Shown: positions 1 through 10,812, counted from the stretch's first letter. The stretch is 64,000 nucleotides of DNA from Nymphalis io (GCF_905147045.1 NC_065896.1:893001-957000); one strand, 5' to 3'. Notes: generated from the sequence alone by a model not told the origin. Made by a program: numbers and translations.

Positions 1-87
1 TTATTGTTTAAATTAACGATAATTTGTAGCTACTCAGATAGTACTTATTAGTAGAATCTACATTACGACACTATTTGGATTTATATG

Positions 88-351
88 TAATAATAATAAT
101 AATAATATCCTGGGACATTTTTCGCACACGGCCATCTGATCCCAAATTAAGCTTTGTACAAGCTTGTGCTATGGAAACCAAACAACTGATATACTACATA
201 TACTACTTTTCTTTTGTAAATAGATACTTATATAGATATTTACATCTAGACTCAGGACAAATAGACATGTTCATGCACGCAAAGGTCTGTCCTGGGTGGG
301 AATCGAACCTTTGGCGTGAAAGTATCTACCAACCACGCCAACCGGCTCGTC
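88..351 (-). mobile_element. SINE-C copy (tRNA-derived)
   Basis: Reading on the minus strand, the element starts with a tRNA-like head (GCCGGTTGGCGTGGTTGG, then a B-box-like GGTTCGATTCCCACCC), has a body with a 'gtctgtcctgagtctgg' core, and ends in a TTA trinucleotide run. It matches the copies at 8,661 and 18,614. The layout resembles the lepidopteran Metulj-type SINEs known from Heliconius; that family assignment is from memory. Confidence 0.75.
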
Positions 352-600
352 TATACGTAATTCACTCTTGCTAATTAAAATACAAAAGACCTTGAAAAAA
401 CCAACTTGAATTCTATTTTGATTTTTATAGTATATAAAATGAATCCAATAACACATATACACACATACGCGCAAAAACACACATAAAATCATATATTTTT
501 TATATATGTAATATCTTTAATTAGTCATAATTTATGTTGAGAGATTTTTATATATGGTGTAATCTTTTGGCCTTATTTTATAAGTATTTATTATTTATTA

Positions 601-675
601 TCTTCTCCTCAAAAAGAGGAGAGGAGGCCTTTAGCCCAGCAGTGGGACATTTACAGGCTGTTACGGTTACGGTTA
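601..675 (+). mobile_element. SINE-A 3' tail fragment
   Basis: Only the last 75 bases of SINE-A are present: CTTCTCCTCAAAAAGAGGAG, then GGCCTTTAGCCCAGCAGTGG, ending in a short TTACGG repeat. The tRNA-derived head is missing. Confidence 0.8.
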
Positions 676-1799
676 TTATTTAACAAATATAAATTGTAAC
701 ACTGTTGATTACTACATAAATAAACAAAAGATAATGTTCAGACAGGTAGAGCTATTCTGTAAGAACAAACTCGAAACTCACCACAGAAAACGGTCATGAA
801 ATGTCAGAAAGTGATATGTGAAATTGACCTTAATAACTATAACATATCAAAATAGTATATCACCATAAGTTGGTTGTCAATAACAAATAAAGTGTGTTCT
901 TAGCACTGCAGATCCTTCCATTTTATTGTATGTTATAAAAAATTTATTACTTTCATAAAAATATTTTCTAAATGCTATAAATTAATTTACTAGACTCACC
1001 TAATTTTCTCTTGCTTGTTTTATGGACTTTTATTAAAGAGAATTAATCAACTTATTAATTACAGTTTTTTTTACTAATTATCTTTCAAAGGTCTTAACGC
1101 TCTTTACCTAGTTAAAGAAATTTACTAACTAACGACCTTATTACTAACATATCTACGCAGGGCTGTTATAGCCGTGTGCATCAAATACGTGGATTTTATT
1201 GGAAGATTACAGACTCGCATCCTGAAATCACTATTAAGATTTCTTGTGCTAAATTTTGTCTTGAAATTCATCTCGCGGTTGGCGGCGAAGAGAAAACCTT
1301 AGGAAACTTGCGTTTGTTCGATGATATTCTATCACCAACCCACAAACGAAAAGTATGCGCTCGCTATCCTTACACAAAGCTACTTTTACCTAACAGCAAG
1401 TCATACACGCTCTATAATATAAATTATCAAAATGGTCATGATGGACGTTTTGCCCAATCTCCCAATATTTGTAATCGAAATTGCTCAGTCCAAGAAACGT
1501 TACCGAAGTTCTAATACACTTTGATCCGTTTTCATGCTTCGGTTAATACAAAAGGTAAATTTGTAAAAGATTGGTTATGTTGCCTTTATTATAGTTTTTT
1601 ACGGCTACTGAACCGCTACTTTTGCTTCAAGCGTTTTGTAACTAAATGTAGTTTTTATTTATTATTTTATCCACCCCTGAACCTTGTGTATGTTGTAAGT
1701 TTTTCACGCTTGGTCTGTTAAGATGTGTTACTATTTCAGCGTTTTTCGCTTTATATTAATAATATTTTAATTTAAAATTTAACATGTCTTATTGCCTCT
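676..1799. other. No gene seen; AT-rich
   Basis: There is no convincing coding exon here. The open frame at 1,176-1,514 is not a gene in my reading, because 1,264-1,311 resembles a diverged SINE-A body (ATTCATCTCG... followed by a GAAAACCTTAGGAAAC-like stretch). Confidence 0.5.
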
Positions 1800-1819
1800 G
1801 CTGGTAAGAGGGCTGGTTG

Positions 1820-1893
1820 ATTTTTGCCCAGATAATCGGAATTGTGATTCAAAGAGGGAATACTGCTAGCATTAATGCCATCATTCCAAGTGG
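1820..1893 (+). repeat. Dispersed FAQR-motif repeat, copy 1
   Basis: The plus strand encodes a peptide like IFAQIIGIVIQRGNTASINA. Closely related peptides are encoded at 16,046-16,114 (plus) and 63,795-63,838 (minus). I do not know the parent element; a fragment of a transposon ORF is most likely. Confidence 0.45.
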
Positions 1894-2320
1894 ACATGAT
1901 TCGAACAGTAAATATTTTGAATTTTTATTTGTATATATTTAAGGCTTTAATGGAAATAAATTATGTTTAATAATTCGTGAACCGAGATATCTTAATGGCT
2001 AGAAGATGTGAAACTTCATTGGATTGCTAATTATAATCCAATTTCCTCTGACTTAGCCATTTATATAAATATATAAGAAAAAGATAATGATATTGTACAT
2101 AATAGAGTTATTTCAAAATGGATATCTTCGAACCTTTGAGATATGGGGACAATAATTAAATTCATGTTCATATTTACGCTAGTTCAAGATAGGGTTTATC
2201 ACAAACCGTTTGTTTAATCAATCGAGAAACAAAGATAAGCTGATTAAATTTTAATATACAACGAAATTGAATACAATTCAATTCAATTATTTGCGTATTT
2301 ACTAATATATGTATTGGGGC

Positions 2321-5300
2321 CGTGTGGTGACGGCGACGAATATCACCACCCCATCTCATCCCGTGGGGGGCGTAGAAGTCGACCCGAGGGAATATACACC
2401 AGAGAACGGGCAGCAGCGTCTCTCTGAGTACTATGACTAACTTACTGCGATCGCCAACCCGTCTGCCAAGCGTGGCGATTATGGCATATCCCCTCATGAT
2501 TCGCGCAACTAAACCACGGCCCCTAGTCCCCGGCAGCCCTGCTATTCCTAGCCTTGGTAACAGCTGTGGTAACGGCGGGGCAGGGGGTGCTAAGAATCCC
2601 CGGCAGATTTCGTGTTACCAACACCGACGACCTCTGGCCCTGGCAACATATAACACGCGTACACTGCGGACCGACGAGAAGATCATCGAACTGGAGGAAG
2701 AATTGAGCAGGTTACACTGGGATATCGTCGGATTATCCGAAGTCCGAAGACACGGGGAGGATACGATGATCCTGAAATCCGGTAACCTTCTCTATTTCCG
2801 AGAGGGCGATCAACTGTCTCAAGGTGGTGTCGGGTTCATAGTCCACAAGTACCTCGTTAACAACGTTGTGAAAATCGAGAGCGTGTCGGCTAGGGTGGTG
2901 TACCTTATACTCAGAATCACCAAGCGGTATTCTTTGAAGGTCATACAGGTATACGCGCCGACTTCGACACACTCCGACGATGAGGTTGAGGTCATGTATG
3001 AGGATTTATCTAAAGCCATACATACCAACAAGACTCATTTCACTGTTGTAATGGGGGACTTCAACGCGAAGCTGGGCAAACGATTCGGTGATGAGTTAAA
3101 GGTGGGACCTCATGGAATTGGAGACCGCAACCCTCGGGGCCAGATGTTGGCCGACTTTATGGAGAAGGAGGGACTCTTTATGATGAACTCCTTTTTCAAG
3201 AAGCCAGGTCAGCGTAAATGGACCTGGGTGAGCCCTGATGGGAAAACCAAGAATGAGATAGACTTCATCTTGTCGACGAGAAGACAAATATTTAATGACG
3301 TCTCCGTGATCAATGCAGTCAAAACTGGGAGCGATCACAGACTCGTAAGAGGCTCGTTAAATATCAATGTTAAACTCCAGAGGTCCCGACTGATGAAGTC
3401 TACGCTCCGACCATCACCTCTTCAAATCCGAAATCCCGAAGCCTTTCAGCTCGAACTCCAAAACCGATTCGATTGCCTAGCAGACTGCGAGGAAGTGGAC
3501 ACATACAACGACAGGCTTGTGGAAACTGTCCGTACGGCTGGGTCTAAGACCTTCAAGACCAGCCGTACAAAAGGAACCAAAAAGATCTCTGCCTCTACCC
3601 TACGGCTTATGGAGGAAAGACGGAAAATGATTCTGACGTCCCCAGCTGATGCTGCCGGCTATCGGCTGATCAACAGACGGATTTCAAAGTCTCTAACTCG
3701 CGACACTCGCCAATTTAATACAATGCGCATTAAAGAGGCCATCGAGCGGAACAAAGGCTCTAAAGTGTTCGCCAGAGATCTGTCTGTTGGTCAGAGTCAA
3801 CTGACAAGGCTGAAAACTGAGGATGGCAGAATAGTCACGTCAAGATCTGAGCTGTTGGAAGAGGCTGAGAAGTTCTACGGTCAGCTGTACACGACAGCTC
3901 AATCACCTGTCAGTAGTCATGCTGCAGATCCCAGAGCAAGACTAACCCGACACTACACTGAAAATTTTCAGGACGTCAGTCTTTTCGAGATTAGAATGGC
4001 TCTCGGACAACTCAAAAACAACAAGGCACCTGGTGATGATGGTATTACAGCCGAGCTTCTGAAGGCGGGTGGTACACCGATCCTCAGGGCTCTTCAGAGG
4101 CTTTTTAACTCCGTCATTGCCAAAGGTCAAACTCCAAAAGCATGGCACAGAAGTGTGGTGGTACTTTTCTTTAAGAAGGGTGATAAAACCCTTCTAAAGA
4201 ATTACAGGCCCATCTCACTGCTGAGTCATGTTTACAAGTTGTTTTCGAGAGTCATTACGAATCGTCTCGAGCAAAGGCTTGACGACTTCCAGCCACCCGA
4301 ACAAGCCGGATTCCGGAAAGGCTTTAGCACCATAGACCACATACATACGCTGCGGCAAGTTATACAGAAGACTGAGGAGTATAACCAGCCACTTTGCTTA
4401 GCGTTTGTGGACTATGAGAAAGCCTTTGATTCGATCGAAACCTGGGCCGTGCTGAATTCTCTTCAAAGGTGCCAAATTGATTATCGGTATATCAGGGTGT
4501 TAAAGTGCTTGTACGAGAACGCCACCATGTCGATCCGACTCCAGGATCAGAACTCAAAACCTATCCAACTGCAGAGAGGTGTAAGACAGGGAGACGTGAT
4601 ATCTCCGAAACTGTTTACCGCTGCATTGGAAGATGTTTTCAAGCTTCTGGACTGGAACGGACTTGGCATCAATATTAACGGCGAGTACATCACTCATCTT
4701 CGATTTGCCGATGACATTGTAATTATGGCTGAGACCTTGGAAGACCTCGGCACTATGCTCGATGACCTCAGCAGGGTTTCCCAACAAGTGGGTCTAAAAA
4801 TGAACATGGACAAGACGAAAATCATGTCGAACATCCATGTTGCACCCACTCAAGTCAAGGTTGGAAATTCTGCACTCGAAGTTGTAGACAACTATGTCTA
4901 CCTAGGTCAGACCATCCAACTAGGTAGGTCCAACTTCGAGAAAGAGGTCAATCGTCGAATTCAACTCGGCTGGGCAGCGTTCGGGAAGCTACACGATATC
5001 TTCTCATCCCAAATACCGCAGTGTCTCAAGTCGAAAGTCTTCGACCAGTGTGTGTTGCCAGTGATGACTTATGGATCAGAGACGTGGTCGCTCACAATGG
5101 GCCTCATAAGAAGGCTCAAGGTCACTCAAAGGGCAATGGAGAGGGCTATGCTCGGAGTTTCTCTGCGAGATCGAATCAGAAATGATGAAATCCGCAGGCG
5201 AACCAAAGTAACCGACATAGCCCGAAGAATTGCTAAATTGAAGTGGCAGTGGGCGGGGCACATTGCTCGCAGAACCGACGGCCGCTGGGGCAGAAAGGTT

Positions 5301-5490
5301 CTCGAGTGGCGACCACGAACCGGAAGACGCAGCGTGGGCAGGCCCCCTACAAGGTGGACCGACGACTTAGAACGAGTCGCGGGAAGCCGTTGGATGCGGG
5401 CAGCGCAAGATCGGCCAACGTGGAAATCCTTGGAGGAGGCCTTTGTCCAGCAGTGGACGTCTTTCGGCTGGTGATGATGATGATGATGAT
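2321..5490 (+). mobile_element. Full-length RTE-clade LINE (RTE1)
   Basis: This is a complete non-LTR retrotransposon. A short GC-rich 5' UTR contains CATCTCATCCCGTGGG, which is also present in the second RTE at 63.2 kb. A single long ORF follows, and the element ends in a (GAT)n run directly after the stop codon. The bases TGTATTGGGGC occur at both 2,310-2,320 and 5,490-5,500, a target-site duplication of 10-11 bp that supports an intact, relatively recent insertion. The GC content is clearly higher than in the flanks. Nothing interrupts the copy. Confidence 0.92.
2433..5474 (+). CDS. RTE LINE endonuclease-reverse transcriptase, 1013 aa
   Basis: This protein nicks target DNA and copies the LINE RNA at the nick. 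The N-terminal apurinic-type endonuclease is at about residues 68-305: LALATYNTRTL, SEVRRHGED, MGDFNAK (207-213), NEIDFI and SDHRLVRG (300-307). The reverse transcriptase follows, with LKNNKAPGDDG, NYRPISLLSHVYKLFSRV, LAFVDYEKAFDS, RGVRQGDVISPKLF and the catalytic FADD at 758-761. The C-terminal tail (KLKWQWAGHIARR, SVGRPPTRWTDD) is typical of the RTE clade. No stop or frameshift interrupts it, and every catalytic motif I can check is intact. The start ATG is the first in the frame after the 5' UTR. Cellular CFDP2-like proteins are related, but the flanking duplication and tail show that this is the mobile form. Confidence 0.93.
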   Translation: MTNLLRSPTRLPSVAIMAYPLMIRATKPRPLVPGSPAIPSLGNSCGNGGAGGAKNPRQISCYQHRRPLALATYNTRTLRTDEKIIELEEELSRLHWDIVGLSEVRRHGEDTMILKSGNLLYFREGDQLSQGGVGFIVHKYLVNNVVKIESVSARVVYLILRITKRYSLKVIQVYAPTSTHSDDEVEVMYEDLSKAIHTNKTHFTVVMGDFNAKLGKRFGDELKVGPHGIGDRNPRGQMLADFMEKEGLFMMNSFFKKPGQRKWTWVSPDGKTKNEIDFILSTRRQIFNDVSVINAVKTGSDHRLVRGSLNINVKLQRSRLMKSTLRPSPLQIRNPEAFQLELQNRFDCLADCEEVDTYNDRLVETVRTAGSKTFKTSRTKGTKKISASTLRLMEERRKMILTSPADAAGYRLINRRISKSLTRDTRQFNTMRIKEAIERNKGSKVFARDLSVGQSQLTRLKTEDGRIVTSRSELLEEAEKFYGQLYTTAQSPVSSHAADPRARLTRHYTENFQDVSLFEIRMALGQLKNNKAPGDDGITAELLKAGGTPILRALQRLFNSVIAKGQTPKAWHRSVVVLFFKKGDKTLLKNYRPISLLSHVYKLFSRVITNRLEQRLDDFQPPEQAGFRKGFSTIDHIHTLRQVIQKTEEYNQPLCLAFVDYEKAFDSIETWAVLNSLQRCQIDYRYIRVLKCLYENATMSIRLQDQNSKPIQLQRGVRQGDVISPKLFTAALEDVFKLLDWNGLGININGEYITHLRFADDIVIMAETLEDLGTMLDDLSRVSQQVGLKMNMDKTKIMSNIHVAPTQVKVGNSALEVVDNYVYLGQTIQLGRSNFEKEVNRRIQLGWAAFGKLHDIFSSQIPQCLKSKVFDQCVLPVMTYGSETWSLTMGLIRRLKVTQRAMERAMLGVSLRDRIRNDEIRRRTKVTDIARRIAKLKWQWAGHIARRTDGRWGRKVLEWRPRTGRRSVGRPPTRWTDDLERVAGSRWMRAAQDRPTWKSLEEAFVQQWTSFGW

Positions 5491-5549
5491 GTATTGGGGC
5501 AGATATTACTTCGCCAATTTCACGTTCTATAAATAAAGTAAACCTCGAA

Positions 5550-5863
5550 TCAATATATATTATAAAACTGTCTCTCTCGCCTTGGGTCTGTCTGTCTGAC
5601 CGCGATAAACTCAAAACTATCAAACGAATTTTTAATATGGTTTTCACCATTGGACGGAATAATTTATGGAGAAGGTTTAGATGTATGATTCATTACGGTT
5701 TTGTAAAAATCGGTTGAAATATGACGATTATTGTTGTTGCTGGAAATAATAGAATTTCTGGGAGCTTTAATGGTGTGCACCGCGTAAACCAAGTCATATT
5801 ACGACCTATACTTTTCATGTAGACCGTTATTCTACTAGTGCAAAGCAGGGACTAGGTCGCTAG
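5550..5863 (+). mobile_element. Helitron-like non-autonomous element
   Basis: The element begins with TC after an A (TCAATATATATTATAAAACTG), contains 'gtctgtctgtctg', and ends in GGTCGCTAG followed by T. The TC start, CTAG end and A/T insertion site are the Helitron signature. It lies 60 bp downstream of RTE1. It differs from the shorter copies elsewhere and may be a separate subfamily. Confidence 0.5.
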
Positions 5864-6465
5864 TAAAATATGATTTAAATATGCCGAATGATAATTCCCA
5901 TAAAATGACAATTGATAATCGAAATTGAATAACGTCTATCATGTGAATATAGAGTTTTTTTATTATTATTTTTTATAACAAGAATAGTTTGATTCTTGTA
6001 CAAATAAATACTAAAAAGATGACAAGCAAGATAGAAACTTACTTATTTTATCAGAAACAGATTTGTAAAGAAAAATAAAATATTACAGAAAAGTATTTAC
6101 TAACAAGTATACTTGAAAAAAAATTAACGAATCCGACAAACAAATGTATACGTTAGCCGCATAATAATACGGTACAAATTAACGTGACCTCTTTAATAAA
6201 ACACACGAAATAGCCTGAGGTTGCGACATGTTAAAGATATTAAGATTATGTAAAACAAGCTTCATCTCTTTACAATTGTGGATATAATACTTTGGTTTTA
6301 TTCAAAGAATCTCGAATAAGGGTAGGCTTTAACATACTCTTTGAACATTCTCGTCCAAATGTTTGCTTCGATACGGAATTATTCATGTAAGAGCTTTAGC
6401 AATTGGTTGTTTTGTTTGTTTAATCTTGTCAATGTTATTTTTTTTTCTTTTTTTTTAATATAAAA
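5864..6465. other. No gene seen; AT-rich
   Basis: The stretch consists of homopolymer runs and AT-rich sequence, with no exon or repeat I can support. Confidence 0.5.
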
Positions 6466-6663
6466 TAGGTTTGTGGACAAATGGCCTAATGTTAAGAGTC
6501 ACGTCCGCATATCGCCAATGCGCTACCAAACTTAGGAACTAAGATGCTATGTCTATTATGCCTGTAGTCCAACTAGCTTACTCACCCTTTAAACCGGAAC
6601 ACAACAACAATACGACATATTGCTGGATGGCGGTAGAATATCTGTTGAGTAGGTGTTGCCCAT
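6466..6663 (-). mobile_element. SINE-B copy, diverged
   Basis: On the minus strand this matches the SINE-B body (GGTAGAATATCTG..., TGAGTGAGCTAGTTGGA, TAGTTCCTAAG-like). It is clearly older than the copies at 11,078 or 57,971. Confidence 0.6.
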
Positions 6664-7160
6664 GTATGCACAAAGCCCGACTACAAAATGAACTGTTCGT
6701 TTTCACAACCGTTCCCGTAAAATATTTACATTACGCTGCAAAGCAACGATATAGTTACATTAAATTGGACGAGTACGAGCTGTAGATTGAGAATCACTGG
6801 CCTATTATTTTGAAGGGCTATAATATAACATCATGAACCGAGCAATGAGATTTTATTACTATTCGGCTCATGACTTTCTGACGTAACGATGTGATAAACT
6901 CGATATATCGTAAAATATGAGACGTCGGACGAGATAAAAGAAAATTATATCGATATTCGATCAAAGTTAATACGTTTATATTCAGAGAGGTCTATCATGT
7001 CAAAAATATTACCGTTAAACTTGACTATTACTGGGAGGCTGGACCAAGTACATTGGAAAATCATCGCAGTGATATCGAACTTCGCTTCCGTCTAAATTAT
7101 TAAAATCAATACGTCATTAGATTATATATAATATCACGTGATTAGTAATAATAATCCTTA

Positions 7161-7352
7161 CTTATATTATAAATGCGAAAATGAGTTTGTCTGTTTATTT
7201 GTGACGCTTTCACGTCGTTACTACTCACCGAATGCCGATAAGTATGAAAAATTGCGTACACGTTGTTCATGATATATATGTATAAGCACGTAGAGTACCT
7301 AACACCTCCCGTTCTCACCTTACAGGCGGGCGAAGCCGTGGGCGGAAACTAA
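7161..7352 (+). mobile_element. Helitron-like non-autonomous element
   Basis: The element starts TATATTATAAATGCGAAAAT, contains the 'gtctgtttatttgtgacgc' core, and carries the terminal hairpin region GGCGGGCGAAGCCGTGGGCG just before a CTAA end. This is the commonest Helitron-like form in the window. Confidence 0.6.
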
Positions 7353-7550
7353 TACATATATATAGTTCGTTCAGCCCATGAAGTCGCAACTCATTGTTAC
7401 AACTTACATTTTGCGTTTGCAATCCTGTGGGGCTTTTGGATATAGATATATTAATTTTTAATCTTGTAATATGTTGCGTATAGTACAATTATATATTGCT
7501 CTATGGTGCAAGGTAAAATCAGCGAGTTTATTCAACACAACGCGATTTAC

Positions 7551-7669
7551 CTCCCATAGAAGTTCAGGTATCTTACGAAGATTTCCCATGTGGCCAACAA
7601 GGGATGCTTCTGAAATCCCTTCAAGTCTAGCCCGATGGTATTGATGGTTTTTATCCATCGTAGTTTCTC
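7551..7669 (-). CDS. Orphan coding exon, function unknown
   Basis: The 119-base exon is bounded on the minus strand by ACCTTGCAG and by GGGAG|GTAAAT. Two frames are open across it. The one reading EKLRWIKTINTIGLDLKG... and ending WEIFVRYLNFYG has a convincing protein composition, enters in phase 0 and leaves in phase 2. A second strong donor (CAAAAT|GTAAGTTG) lies about 140 bp further downstream and may end a micro-exon. The hydrophobic-aromatic composition is compatible with a chemoreceptor N-terminus, but that is a guess. No partner exons could be joined, so it may also be an exon relic. Confidence 0.35.
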
Positions 7670-8460
7670 CTGCAAGGTATGACTATACCTACACATATAT
7701 ATTGCGCATTAAATCGCTTAGTGAGAAACATATGATATAATTTAAAAAATATTTCCTACTTCAATAAAATCGTAATATATCGTGTATAGTTTGAACAAAA
7801 CAAAACAGAAGTAGGTTGTTAGCAATATCAGATGCTTTGCAATACAGCTCCATCACAGTACATCACAAACACCAAAAATCACCAGAGGAACGAACAACAC
7901 GTCTGTGGAGATTTATGTGACAAAAAATATATCGGAGACCGCAAATGAGCAGTTCATTGTACTTGTTCACTTCTAAACGGAAATTAAGTGGATGCTGCTA
8001 AAGCTTAAGAATGTATTTTTTAGATAAGGTGACCTAGTTAACGAAGTTTCCCATCATTTGAAATATTAGAGTTCTGTAAGACTTTTTTATAAATCTCAGA
8101 AATATTCAACTAAATAATTTACCTTATTTTTCCAATGACACTAATGGTTTTGTGCAATACTGTGCATTTTTTCTAGTTTGAAGGCTTAATGACCGTTATA
8201 TAATTAATAACACAGTATACGGAATAGTCTATGCTTTATCTAGTATCGACATACATAAACATATTTATTTCTTCTTAAAGTTGTTAATATATATATGATC
8301 TTTATCACCAGTCTGGGCTTAAGTCCGACATTAAATTTAAAAAAAACTCTTAGTGTTCATTCATTCATTACATCAAATCATTCAACACACTCGAGAAAGA
8401 AACAACACGAAATAATTTAAAATGTACAATGTGTGAAAATCAAATATATCCTCAGCCATG
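7670..8460. other. No gene seen
   Basis: There are scattered short open frames on the minus strand near 7,850-8,020, but I see no splice-consistent exon and no recognised repeat. Confidence 0.4.
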
Positions 8461-8529
8461 CATAAGTATATCCATATATATTTATTTTATTTATATATAT
8501 TATATATATATATAATATATATAAATAAA

Positions 8530-8572
<43 letters not shown>
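8461..8572. repeat. (AT)n microsatellite, partly palindromic
   Basis: This is a long run of TA dinucleotides with TTTAT interruptions. It can fold on itself and is probably length-variable. Confidence 0.9.
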
Positions 8573-8573
<1 letters not shown>

Positions 8574-8660
8574 CATTTTATAGATTTAATTTAATACAAT
8601 TAATTTACTTAAATTATTTAATGAACTCAATTCCATGGATCCAGAACAATCATTTTAATC

Positions 8661-8920
8661 GACGGGCCGGTTGGCGTGGTTGGTAGAAACTTGCCTTTCA
8701 CGCCGAAGGTTGTGGGTTCGATTCCCACCCAGGATAGACATTTGTGTGCATTAAAATGTCAGTCTGTCCTGAGTCTGGGTGTAATTATCTTTATATGTAT
8801 GTATTTACAAAAGAAAAATATATCAGTTGTCTGGTTTCCATAGTACTTTTCTACTTAGATTGGGATCAGAATGGCCGTGTGTGAATAATATCCCTGGATA
8901 TTATGATTATTAATTATTAT
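8661..8920 (+). mobile_element. SINE-C copy, best preserved
   Basis: The copy has an intact head GGCCGGTTGGCGTGGTTGG, B box GGGTTCGATTCCCACCC, body through GATCAGAATGGCCGTGTGTG, and a TTA-rich tail. It serves as the local reference for the B-box inversion seen in the copy at 18,614. Confidence 0.8.
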
Positions 8921-9348
8921 TTTTGACCTGTAACATGATTATTATTATCTTATTTTATTGGAATTCTATGTTGTATATTATATGTTAATGTGTTTGTAAA
9001 TTATGATTAGTTTTGGTCGAAATAAATGCTTATTAATATTTGTAATACTATATTAGTTATAGTTAAAAAAACACATTTCATTCATAGTTTATTCAATTAA
9101 TTAAAATTATTTTCTAGTTTATATTTATAAAATTCAGTTATTTATATTTTTGTTATTGAAGTTAAAAATGTTTTTTTTTTTAATTTCGTCAATAAGATAT
9201 TTTTTAATTTTTGGACGTTAAGTTAGCCTATTATTAATTGATATATATATATTGTTACAATATTTTTTATACTTGCAATAAAACAATGTTTTTAATAATA
9301 TATAATAATGGCTTCCTATTTGATAAAATAAAATAATATAAATAGGGT
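8921..9348. other. No gene seen; AT-rich
   Basis: The sequence is AT-rich with homopolymer T tracts and no supported feature. Confidence 0.5.
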
Positions 9349-9932
9349 CACAAACACCCTCGAGCCTTTACAATTGCGTCGAGAGATAGCTTCGCTGAGC
9401 GCTTTATATGTATCACGGTGAGTGCTCTGAGGAATTCTCTCTAATTCCTGCTTCCCCCTTCCTTCATAAGTCTACGCGTGCTGATTTCCATCCATTTCCA
9501 TCGCGCACAAAGAAATTTGGCAACTCCTTTCTTTGTCGCACTTCCAAAAAAAGGGAATTCTTTACTAGCTCACGTGTTCACGTCACGTCAAGAGCCGAGA
9601 TGGCCCAGTGGTAAGAACATGTGAATCTTAACCGATGATCGTGGGTTCAAACCCGGGCAAGCACCACTGAATTTTCATGTGCTTAATTTGTGATTATAAT
9701 TCATCTCGTGCTTTACGGTGAAGGAAAACATCGTGAGGAAACCTGCATGTGTCTAATTTCACTGAAATTCTGCTACATGTGTATTCCACCAACCCGCATT
9801 GGAGCAGCGTGGTGGAATAAGCTCCAAACCTTCTCCTCAAAAAGAGGAGAGGAGGCCTTTAGCCCAGCAGTGGGACATTCACAGGCTGTTACGGTTACGG
9901 TCACGTGTTCCCCTCCTCTTACAACCCGGGTA
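9349..9932 (+). mobile_element. LINE-J 3' fragment split by a SINE-A
   Basis: This is a remnant of the LINE-J ORF C-terminus (peptide-level matches to LEPLQLR, YHGECSEE, SLIPASPF and FGNSFLCRT), frame-broken. It is interrupted at about 9,580 by SINE-A and resumes after 9,902 with CACGTGTTCCCCTCCTCTTA. CACGTGTTC occurs on both sides of the SINE as a likely target-site duplication. Confidence 0.8.
9594..9902 (+). mobile_element. SINE-A, near full length
   Basis: SINE-A is a tRNA-derived element of about 300 bases. The A box lies in GATGGCCCAGTGG and the B box in GGGTTCAAACCC. The body contains ATTCATCTCGTGC and GGAAAACATCGTGAGGAAAC, and the RTE-like 3' end GGCCTTTAGCCCAGCAGTGG is followed by TTACGG repeats. 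This copy sits inside LINE-J. Confidence 0.88.
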
Positions 9933-10235
9933 AATATAATATAGATATATATATTTATAAAGTTATTGAATGCTATAAATCTAGAATGAAAAGTAGCAAT
10001 AACAGCGAAAAAAAAATCATACCACGAGAATTAATATTAAACTAATAAATGACCAAAGTTATCTACGTTACATGGTTACGAGTTTATTACGAAGCAAACT
10101 ACATCCAATATTTATACGTTTGAAAACTTGTACACGACAAACACGTACAAACTACATAAAACGTCAAATAAAATATACGTTCACGTTATGCACTAAGCTT
10201 TAAAATAAAAGTTACATTTTAACAATTATAGTTTA

Positions 10236-10405
10236 CTAGTTTCTTCTCGTGGTTTCGTCCGCCTGTGACAGTCATTAGATGGAGGAGGGGGCAGTTATTA
10301 GATGTGTTATTCCCTTTTCTCTGCCCCTGATAGTGTGTATGTAAAATTTCTTGAGTTGTTTAGACATAAACGTAACAAATAAATAAACAAACTCACTTTA
10401 TATAT
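10236..10405 (-). mobile_element. Helitron-like element, minus strand
   Basis: Read on the minus strand, it starts near TATATAAAGTGAGTTTG, carries the 'gtttatttatttgttacg' core, and ends in a decayed hairpin region and ACTAG. Confidence 0.5.
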
Positions 10406-10792
10406 AAACAAATAAATATGACACACATAAATAGCAAATTCAAAGTAGACTTTTATTTAACACTTTTGTCATTTTACATGATAAATAAAATTTTAATTTA
10501 CCAACACAAAGTAGAATTTAGCGACAATAACCGGCAAGAAACTCAAGGAACTTAAACGTTGCTTATCGGCTGTTTACTTAAAACCGCTTTACTTATACAC
10601 GTTGTTTATCGGGTGCTTAGTTAAATAGTGTCTTCTTTTTCCAAATATGAAATCCATGATGACAGAAAGAGATAAATTAGTGTTTAACTGAACCGTCGCT
10701 AAACAACGGTTCTAAAATAAGGCCATGTGCTATTTCTATTTTCTATCAATCATATATCAATCCAGGCACAATATAATGAATTACATTACATA

Positions 10793-10812
10793 CCCCCCCC
10801 CCCCCCCCCCCC
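10793..10812 (+). repeat. Poly-C tract, 20 bases
   Basis: There are twenty uninterrupted C residues in otherwise AT-rich DNA. The length is prone to sequencing and assembly error. Confidence 0.9.

Noticed and set aside
1176..1514. 112-codon open frame
   Set aside because: Part of it overlaps a diverged SINE-A body, and there is no splice or composition support.
5126..5650. 174-codon minus-strand frame with a histidine run
   Set aside because: Antisense of the RTE1 C-terminus; the histidines come from the (GAT)n tail.
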